Positions 36,660-47,200 of a DNA stretch of 64,000 nt are shown in pieces (the stretch's first letter is position 1; every line of letters begins with the position of its first letter). This DNA is from Spisula solida (lineage: Eukaryota; Mollusca; Bivalvia; Venerida; Mactridae): NCBI GenBank assembly GCA_947247005.1, contig OX365946.1, forward strand, positions 12,858,453-12,922,452, written 5' to 3'. The position numbers and the translations under genes are program-made. The notes under the pieces were generated by a model. That model saw nothing but the letters and a program-made list of their open reading frames with translations, did not search any database and was not told where the DNA came from.

Positions 36660-37985
36660 CTCACTATGTCATCTTTTCTCCCAATGAAAACTAGACACCC
36701 CAGCAAAGCCAGAATAGACAGTGCAAACTCTTTACCGTGAGTGACCATGTATTCTTGAATCACACTCAATCATTTGAAAACAATCCTTCCACATACTATG
36801 ATGAAGTGCATCTGAATTCAAAGGGTGCTCAACGACTGACCTCTAATCTGCAACATATATGTTATATCAGCATGTTGTTCGATGATCCACGATTGCATAT
36901 TGATTCAGGACATCCTTTTCTTCATGGCCAAAGGGAACAACACAAGCAGCATAATCGTCATCAACCCATTCGGGGACTATACTTCCACGACCCCAACCAA
37001 TATATTCACACCCGATGATGTAATCAACACCTCTTCAACATCCAATGATGCCAATACCTTCTCAGTCCTACATGGGTCATCCACCCCCATACCTTTCCAC
37101 CCATCTACAGAGACATACACAAACATTCAACCCCAGAACAACATAGAATATCAAGACGTGAACATTCAAACTGAAAATGTCGGAACAAAACTAGACACAA
37201 ATGGATTGAACTTTTTGCATTTAAATATACTCTCTTAATAGTAAATATTGTGAATTGGCAAATGTTGTAGATGAACTGCCCAATTTGGGCATGATAAGAA
37301 TTTCAGAAACAATTTTGAATGACTCCTACCCTGATGCTACTGTAACGTGCCGGACGGACAGACACCAACAAATCCCGTCAGTGAAAAGCTAGCTCACCAC
37401 CAAGGGTGATTTGTTGGCCTTATATATGCCATTCTACTTTTAATGACAACCTACAAGGTTTACTTTGTGCATACTTATCCAATTACCTCCCTTTATGCAC
37501 CCAACAACCGTTACACTACGTTCAATCTGTACAGTTTTCATATGTTTAGAAAAGACGGAGAAACAGACAGTGGCTTTGAAATTGTATTACATGTATATGT
37601 AAAACCAACCATACCATTTGAGGAAAGATCAGACATGAAAGAAAATAATGATATTGAAGTAATTTGGTTAGAAGTGAAACTTAAGCATCAGACATCATTT
37701 ATCATTGGCTATATCTAAAGACAACCATCATCTGTATTATGATGGATATTTAAATTGAAAGCTATCATAGAAATACAAATGTACCTCAAATTGAAAACAT
37801 TGAAATCATTTTATTTGGTGATTTTAATTACAATTTCATAGACTCTGCTTGTACAAATACAAAATGGAACACATTTATGAATGCATTCAACCTCACAAAG
37901 CTAATTACACAACCAACAAGAATCACACAAGAAACATCCACATCTAGAACTGCCACAGAGTAACTCATGATACCCCCAAATACCG
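36660..37985 (+). pseudogene. Decayed CR1-like LINE ORF (esterase-like end plus endonuclease)
   Basis: Near 36800 the frame reads YDEVHLNSKGAQRL, like the end of an SGNH-esterase domain found in some CR1-type LINE proteins. From about 37230 a broken endonuclease domain follows: ISETILNDSYPDA, then EVIWLEVKLK with FIIGYIYRQPSS-like text across a stop, then ILFGDFNYNFIDS and LITQPTRIT (about 37804-37925). Many stops and frameshifts; no reverse transcriptase follows because tandem repeats begin at about 38025. Confidence 0.82.
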
Positions 37986-38024
37986 CTAAGTCACATCTCG
38001 ACTTCTACGTATGGCAAATCACAT

Positions 38025-39375
38025 CTATAACAAGAGGGCCCAAAGGGCCATAGGTCGCTCACCTGTCCTAGTTGTTCATGAACCCCAATGGTAGCCTCTA
38101 TTGCATGTACATGGTTTTCAAATTGACATATTGAAATGATTTGACCTTGTGACCTAGTTTTTGAACCCGGATCACCCAATATCGAACTTGACCTAGATTT
38201 TATTGAGATGATCATTGTGACCAAGTTTCATCAAGATTAGACTAAAATTGTGACCTCTAATGACTATACAAGGGTTTTCTATGATTTGACCTTGTGACCT
38301 AGTTTTTGACCCCGGATGACCCAATATCAAACTTGACCTAGATGTTGTTGTGATGATCATTGTGACAAAGTTCATACAGATTAGTCAAAAATTGTAACCT
38401 CTAGTGACTACACAAGGTTTTTCTATGATTTGACCTTGTGACCTAGTTTTTGACACCGGATGACCCAATATCGAACTTGACCTAGATATTGATGAGATGA
38501 TTATTGTGACCAAGTTTCATAAAGATTAGGCCAAAATTGTGACCTCTAGTGACTACACAAGGTTTTTCTATAATTTGACATTGTGACCTAGTTTTTGACC
38601 CCGGATGACCCAATATCAAACTTGACCTAGATTTTTTTATGGTTATTATTGTGACCAAGTTTCATTAAGATTAGGCCAAAATTGTGACCTCTAGTGACTA
38701 CACAAGGTTTTTCTATGATTTGACATTGTGACCTAGTTTTTTACCCCGGATTTCCCAATATCGAACTTGACCTTGATGTTGTTGACATGATCATTGTGAC
38801 CAAGTTTCATAAAGATAAGGCCAAAATTGTGACCTTTAGTGACTACACAAGGTTTTTCTATGATTTGATCTTGTGACCTAGTTTTTGACCCAGGATGACC
38901 CAATATCGAACTTGACATTGATTTTGTTGACATGATTATTGTGACCTAGTTTCATAAAGATTAAGTCAAAATTGTGACCTCTACAGACTACACAAGATTA
39001 TTCTATGATTTGACCTTGTGACCTAGTTTTTGACCTTTGATAACCCAGTATCAAACTAGACCGAGATTTTGTTGAGATGATCATTCTGACCAAGTTTCAT
39101 AAAGATAAGGTCAAAATTGTGACCTCTAGTGACTACACAAGATTTTTCTATGATTTGACCTTGTGACCTAGTTTTTGACCCTGAATGACCCAATATCGAA
39201 CTTGACTTAGATTTTGTTGAGGTGATCATTGTGACGAAGTTTCATAAAGATTAGGGCAAAATTGTGACCTCTAGTGTCTACACAAACAAATTGTGGACGG
39301 ACGACGGACGGACGACGAACGAAGAGTGATCACAAAAGCTCACCCTGTCACTTTGTGACAGGTGAGCTAAAAACT
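38025..39375. mobile_element. Element built of a 145-bp tandem array with hairpin end
   Basis: Eight units with the phrase GACCTAGTTTTTGACCCC-type starts at 38151, 38296, 38440, 38585, 38730, 38875, 39020 and 39165 (period 144-145). The left edge is AACAAGAGGGCCCAAAGGGC then GGTCGCTCACCTGTCC. The right edge is (GGACGGACGAC)n then GCTCACCCTGTCAC, TTT, GTGACAGGTGAGC, a strong hairpin just before TAAAAA. An array plus terminal hairpin resembles non-autonomous Helitron-like elements of bivalves (family knowledge). Repetitive minus-strand frames here are artefacts. Confidence 0.85.
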
Positions 39376-39622
39376 GTCGTATAGGAATGGAGCAAATGTA
39401 ATGACCTGATTTTAATGAGATTGGAGAAAAATGGGCTTGCTTTTTTGAAAACCAGATGAAGCTGTCTGATAATAAAAGCTCCGCGAGTCGCATGTGTCGC
39501 CTGACGACATGCACATTTGTCATGGAAAACTATCCACTATTGGGCTACATATCGACTCACAAGAGTTCTCTAGTCATCTGAAAAACGACAAACTGATGCT
39601 CTGGACAAAAAAATGTCACAGC

Positions 39623-40330
39623 AAGAAACATGCATACCTATCTTGGAGTCATTAATACTTATGGTGACAAAGTTATGCCACGGACAAGAAATGCTTATAA
39701 AATCAATCAAAGGGACAAAAATAAAAAATGGCACAAGGTAGAGTTACGATTCTTGTGTACTGCACTTGGACTTCTGGTAAGAAACATGCAAACCAAATTT
39801 CAAGTCATTCAACCTCTTGGTGACAAAGTTATTAGCCGGACAAGAAATGCTCAAATTAAATCAATCTAAGGGAAATAATTCAAAAACGATGCAAGGCAGA
39901 GTTATGGTACTTGTGCACTGCACTTCGGCTTATTGCAAGAAACATGCATACCAAATCTTGAGTCATTTGAACTTAAGGTGACAAAGTTATGCTCCGGACA
40001 AGAAATGCTCTAATAAAATCAATCAAAGGAAAATAATTCAAAAACTATGATAGGTAGAGTTATGGTTTTAGCGCACTGCACTTCGGCTTATTGTAAGAAA
40101 TATGCATACCAAATCTTGAGTCATTTGGACTTAAGGTGACAAAGTTATGCTCCGGACAAGAAATGCTCTAATAAAATCAATCAAAGGGAAATAATTCAAA
40201 AACTATGACAGGTAGAGTTATGGTTCTTGCGCACTGCACTTCGGCTTATTGTAAGAAACATGCATACCAACTCTTGAGTCATTTGAACTTAAGGTGACAA
40301 AGTTATGCTCCGGACAAGCAATTTGTGACG
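39623..40330. repeat. 158-bp tandem array, about 4.5 copies (BIV160/pearl-like style)
   Basis: The phrase AAGAAACATGCATACC recurs at 39623, 39779, 39937, 40095 and 40253 (spacing 156-158). Units contain GGTGACAAAGTTATGCTCCG, AAAGGGAAATAATTCAAAAA and GCACTGCACTTCGGC. The last copy runs into GACGCCGCAGCCGCAGTCGC. Unit length and wording match the type of about 160-bp repeat known from bivalves, both as satellite and inside Helitron-like elements; this is from memory, not a search. Confidence 0.85.
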
Positions 40331-40379
40331 CCGCAGCCGCAGTCGCAACCGCAGCGACACAAAAATGAATAGTGACTTT

Positions 40380-41201
40380 GTTTAGGCCTTGTAGGTCACG
40401 TACGAGCACTTTTAGAGGTCAAGGTCGTGACCGAACTCAGATCCAAGATGGCGGCATTCAACCATGCGTGATTACGCAAAGTAAGAAAGGTGGCCAGTGC
40501 ACTATACTAGTAACACTCTATCATTTGAAGATTACAACTTACATGTAATAATCCAAACATTACGACTATCTCGAGAGACAAAAATAAGACACATGTTTAT
40601 ACATTTTGTTCATGTAGTCGTATATACAAACTGATATTTCTGACATTTGTTGGTGAAGCCGAGGAATATGTTATTTTAGTATCACTGGATATTTATAAAT
40701 ACTGGTACGCCATACTACAATCTCTGGATGTAACCTAAACATTTGTAAATCATACACCAACAGTGAGACTGACTGCTTACTTCAAGTTCATCAGTTCACA
40801 TTCAAATATACATGTGCACACGTATTTTGGAGAGGATACATAGAGTTTTACTCTTATACGCAGTTAATTTGAGGTGGACTTACTATTTAGTGCATCTAAT
40901 AAGAAGTTGTGATAATACGGATCCAACAGCAATTACGAATTCCTTTTAATGGATTGTTTCATAAAACGAAATATCATCGAATAATTTTTTATATAATAAG
41001 CAGTCACGAAATATTATGACGGCTTTAGAGTACACATATTATAAAAAGATTTGAGGAAATGCATGTAGTATCGAATTAATAACAACGGAATGTTATCGAA
41101 TAAAAAACAACGAATTATTATTGAATAAATAAAAACGAACTATTATCGAATAAATTTGAAGAAGTGACAAAATATTATCGAATATTTAGCAAACAGTGAT
41201 C
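40380..41201 (+). other. 5' flank of the serine-hydrolase gene with short AT-rich repeats
   Basis: From about 41072 to 41185 variants of ATTATCGAATAAA recur five times, within 130 bp of the start codon (spacing about 25-35 bp). TTATATAATAAG near 40989 could be a TATA-like site but is not convincing. Confidence 0.4.
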
Positions 41202-44200
41202 ATGCTTGTATACAAGTTAGTCATTGCGGGTATGCTTTCCTGCGTGTTGGCGGATACTGGCACATGGAATCAAGTTAGATTTGAACAACTTGTTGACGAC
41301 TACATACAATCAGCAATGAGTTGCCACAAAAACCCAGGTCTTAGTATCTCTGTGGTGAAAGATGGCAAAGTGGTTCTCACAAAAGGTTATGGCTACAAAA
41401 AACTGGACCAGAGAGAACGAGTAACAGAAAACACTTTATTTGGGATTGCATCGTTGTCGAAAGCCTTCGCAGTCACACTGATGTTAAAACAATTAGAAGA
41501 CAGTGACTCGTAAGTATCCAGTATCACAGCTTATAAACCTAATCACTGTATGACTTATTGGGAGATTATGCAATTCAACGTGTAGGACTTATATGAGTAA
41601 ACGCGTCCACTTCCTGTTATTACAAGAAGTCGTACTTATTGAATTGTGTAGTTTCCCAATAAGTCAACCAGTGACCAAAGTTACAGGTGCTTTTGCTCGC
41701 AATAAGTCATACAAGTGAATTTAGATAGTAGACATCCGTCATTTGCAACAACCATTGAGTAGCGCCATCTTGATTTATATAGCGTCGCAAAAATGATACA
41801 GTGATTAGGGTTATACCCTGTGGTGGCACATGTTTATGTACGTGGGCACTGTATTTCGAAGAACTTGTTCAAACATTTTAGTGGACTAGTCGTCAATTCA
41901 TGGCATTCAATTTTAAAGGAACCCTCTGAGTACGCCTAAGGAGTCGATTAGTAAGGTCAAGTTTATGAAAGAAATCCGTGAAAATTAGTGCCCACTAATA
42001 TTGTTGGTTTTTTACTGTATCTTGTGGTGAATTCATGAACGACCATAAACTTGAATCCATCCCAAACTAAACAACTATGGTACGTACCTCTGCAACTATG
42101 TTTCATCTAAGATAGGATGAGTGAAAGCGAAGCGGTTCTGTCTACTTTTGCATTGATGTGCATTTATATTATAGAAACGTTTTTCTTAAATAACCTGAGC
42201 CATTCCATTGTACCGGTCGTTTTGAGAAAGTTCGGTTTGATGACATTTATGTGTGCGGATTAATATTGGTTGACAAAGTGCTTTCTTGTATAGTGAACGC
42301 GGTAGGATTCCCATGAAAAAGAAGTTGGACGCCCATCCCCCGGTAATCAAATAGCCATTGAGATGGTCTTATTGAACGACCAGTCAAATTAATGGTGTTT
42401 AAACCTAATCACTGTATCACTTATTGGGATACTATACAGTTGAACTTGTATGATTTATTCTGAGCAAAAGCATCTGTGATTTTCGATCAATATATAACTT
42501 ATTGGAATACTTTACAATTCAATGTGTATGCCTTATTGCGATAACCGGAAGTTGAGTCGTTTATACACTGTGTGAAATGTACTTTCCTGTAACAGTAATT
42601 CATTCATAAACATGTACGCATATATTTGGTAGGTATACAGTTGGTACGTTCAGCGATTGATGCATTATGCATTCCTATTTAAGAACAAGTTTTCAAGTGT
42701 TTTCCCCGTATTCTTAAGTGTTTCTCTTACCAGATGTTCTACATGTGTACATCTAGTTCATGTAAAAACTACCATGTATATAAACAGTGATGAATAGACG
42801 CTTGTTCTCTACACACCACCACCACATGTTTTTATGAAATGCGTTGAATAAGCGACTGTAAACATTGCGAACTTAATATCTTAAGTCTAGACGATAATCA
42901 TGCCCGACGTAACTGTTGTGGAATAATTAACTAATATAAAACACCTCAAAGTTGCCATTGCTATGTGTACAGAGTATATATTGCAAATTAAGTCATAGTC
43001 CGTTTTTAAAACTCTTGTATAACTGCAGTTGCATCACGGTACGCTGTCGTCGAGACGTAATTTGTATTGTAACAACCCATACTGTGTACATGTAATGTAA
43101 CAAGGGTTCCGATTATTTTAGAGTATACTGTTATTGGCTAATATTTCGATGGATATGATGTTTAGTTGACCTCCAATAAAAGTGATATTGACATCTAACT
43201 TCCTCATCGGTCAATATCACTTTTTTGCAGGTCAACAAAACATCATATTCACTTCACCATAAGCCAATAACAGTATGATATATAGAGCTGCCGTCGAGAC
43301 ACAACTCTTGCATTTGCAACTCCCTGTAGAGCTGTCGTCCAACACTTCTGGCAAAATCCTATAGAGCCGTCGCCGAAATGTAATTCCCGTGACAATAGCA
43401 TATCGGACGTGGTAGTGACACAACTCCGGTTGTAACGGAGTTTTAACGGCGTGTGTTTAGAACAAAATAACCACGAGGTTTTTTGTTTTTCGTCGGCCAC
43501 AGTTGTCACGAAGTTTGAATGTTTTGCTCAAGGGTGGGAGTTTATGAGTCCAATAGCAGAAAGATAATATTAAGTTGGGCAGGGAAGGCAGCATTTTACT
43601 TAACGAGCAAGAAAACATAAAAAAAACATACCCAATGACTAACTACTCTCAACTACCCTAACCAGCCGAGCACAGAAAACACAGACATACCCATCTCTAA
43701 AATGTTACTACTCGGTTAGAATCATAATACGGATACAGTCTTCATATGGCGAAATATAGTTATTGGAACCAAATGGATTTGACCCGATAAAAATATCTTT
43801 CACATCTATACTATGAATATCTAAGACAGGGGTCTGAGTTTATGACTGGCCCTCATATACCCAACTCAACATTATGTCCAATATTTTAAACAAGCCGAAT
43901 GCAATCATTTAATTTGTACTGCACACTTCAAGACAATATAATATTATACATAAAAAATACAACTTTTATCAATACACGTACTCAATGTCGCCTGTGTCGA
44001 GCATAGAATGTTCACAAAATGCGAAATATCCCGGTTTGACGACACAATCCTGCACGGACAGAAACTAGGAACGGCCTTCGATAAAGAAGAGAAATCATTA
44101 TTTACGCACGATATCAGGAAATTAGTACGACGATTTGATAGAGTAATATATTTCGAGCAACACGTCTTAGATATTCATATATAGATGTGAAAGATATTTT

Positions 44201-47200
44201 TATCGGATCGAATCCCTTTCATTGAAACATCACCGTTTTATATTTGCAGGTTATCACTAACTACGTCACTACGTTCAGTGTTCGTAAAGGACGATATATT
44301 TAAATCTGCATTACGATCACGCTATGCCACTATTGAAGACCTCATGGCTCACAGGATTGGATTACCAGCAAACAATAGACTACGGCTTGACGATACGTTA
44401 ACCAGGAAAAACCTAATTGAGTAAGTTTGTAATCAAATACGTATACATACAAGTTAGGCCATAACAAATCGTTTCTTCTTTTAGCGTCCGCGGACTGATA
44501 GGTTTGGTTGTCTTGAGAAGGAAAAAACATGTTTTGTAGTTATCAATGTTTATTATTTTACCATATCCTTCACTCTAATTAAATGAAATTTGTAAAGATT
44601 GTTTGTTAGATTAAATATTTACTCCACAAGTAAGTTATTATGATTGATGATGCCTGAAAGCTATATTTGTTAGGCATAAATTATAATGATGGGTATAGCC
44701 CTTTCCCGAAAGTAGGTTACCTCCCTTGGTAAATCCTCGATAACGTCCCCTGTTTTCAATAATTCTACTTCCGGGGTGTCCTGATAAGATCGGTATATAG
44801 TAACATAGAACAAAATGCAGTTATATTAAGTATTTAGCTTACAAACGTGTTCTTTTTTGTTATGTTTTTGGTAGTATAATCTGTTAGAAAAATTAATTCT
44901 GTATCCCATACTGCTGTATTACATTAGAATATTGGGAAAGTAATTAAATCTATACGGAACAAAGTATAGAATCTACGGCGGAAAAAAAATATTTTAAATT
45001 AAAGAAAACATACGAAGGATATTGTTTGTTCCTTTATCACGATAAAAATCTTTGAAAGTATCTGGTAAAATTAAGCAAACTGTTTTATGTTTCGTGCGCT
45101 CCACAGTTTTTTTAATTATTAAAAGTGAAGTAATTAAATTATTCAACGTCAATCTCTCCAGCCACGAAGGTTAATTAACGTGCGTGCTCCAGCGTACATC
45201 TACTTTGATATATGTTAAGTTTTATATTGTGGTATTTGTGAAATTATACAACATACATTGTCAATGTGGTTTTAAGATGTGGGCATATAGGTATAAGAAT
45301 TTGTAAAAAATAATAGTGTGATAGGGTGTTGGCATAGTACCCCCAATCCCGCGAATGAGTCACACAATGTATATATTAATTTATGCGCGGCTCAAGAGGG
45401 TTGTTCAGACCCACTTGAATTTGGTTGTCCTGTAACTATAAATGCGTGAATTGTGCAGGGCTTGAATTTTTATCAGGATATCCATGGCCTGAGATCACAA
45501 AACTGGTTTGATCCGTCTGAACAAATGGTAGCCCGACACTTTCTTTTTATTAGGATGCCCTCCCTCTCCCCTGAGAAAATGGGCTGCGACAGCGCATGTA
45601 AAAAGTTCATTTAATTTCTTGGAACGAAAAAATCAACTGTCAATACTTCAAAACAAACGGGAAGTACAAAACATGAATTTAAACGAACGCAACGGATCAG
45701 AAACTATACATGTATACAAGTGTCTGCGCGGACATATATTCATCCAAAGAATACTTGGATTTGTATAATATGATCTTCACACCCTCATTTTAAATTACAG
45801 TCATCGGGATAAGAGCTGTTTTATTACCAGAATATTAATCTCCTGCTGATATTATACAGATCTTACATCAGATGGGATGCATCTATATGTCTAATTAAAT
45901 AGCCACCGCGGTGACATATGTTGCATTATACAATGTGTCAGACACGTAGTTGACCAATTACATAGCAGGGGGTCTTCTCCACTGATTACTAATTCAGATT
46001 ATGGGTTTTTTGACACTTAATTGGTTTTGAAAATATGTTTAATATGGGTATTTATAGGGGCACTTCAAACGAATACCGGACTGTCATTCAATTTTCTCTA
46101 TATACATGAATTAGGAATTTGATATTTTCAGAACGCAAACACCAGTGCGTTCATTTTCGCTATAAATTTCCCTCATTATAGCCTTTTAATTAAATTACTT
46201 AATGTTTAAATCTAACATAATGAGTTTAATTAATATTAATTTTTGTATTTAATACCACGAACACTATTATGAATAAGCATGCCATGATATGTCTGCGTGG
46301 TGGTAGATTTATTTAGCACTTATGCGGCAAGTTTATGTCTACGTGTGTTATGGATGAATGTCAAAATAATTGTTGAGTATCTTCATAAATTTTTTGTAGA
46401 TAAATTCGTATTTTATAAGGTTACCGAAAATAATATTTGAACGAATATTAAATAATATTGCTGTATATTCATAATGATTATCGAATAGTCTTCTCAACTT
46501 ATAAATATTGACAGCGCCCGTGGATAAGATATTTTACTGAGAAATATATTTAAATCTTAATGAAATTTCATTATCCCAATAAGAAGTTTAGGCCATGCAA
46601 TTACTTCCCTACATGTTCGTTCAACTGACGACAAAACAAAAGCAATACCATCGTCAACAAAGTAGTTTATCCCAAGTATAACGGATCGCTAATGCTAGGA
46701 GTAATGGCTGAATAACGATTGAATCGATAAACGGACACCCCGGAAGTTGGGATATTAATCTGGCGCATGCGCATAAGCGTCAAGGGAAGACAATTTCCAA
46801 GGGAGGTAACCTAGTTTCGGGAAAGGCCTATAGAAGTCGGTACGACTTTTTTGAGGGCTTCGTTTTTTTCTCAGGATAGCTCGAACGGCCTTAATTCTGT
46901 CAGGTTGCATAAACAAATGTGTTGAATTAGGGACTGGTTGTGAAGGGTTGTGTACTAAAGTTTACCATAGGTACCACGGCCAATATAGTTTACCACGTTA
47001 CGAAAGCTGGTGCCTAGTTTTTTTCTACAATTGTCACAGCAAACACGGATACCATTCCTGTACCGTCATATCCGTTGCGGATAAACATGGCCGCTGCACA
47101 ACATTCTCTCTATATAGGGTACAATTAGATAATTTTTAAACCATGTGACTATGGAATTTACCACTTTATATCCTTGATAGATTCAAAGTTGACCCTTTAG

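Noticed and set aside
38193..38933. Minus-strand repetitive peptides
   Set aside because: Produced by the 145-bp array; frames break at each unit because the period is not a multiple of three.
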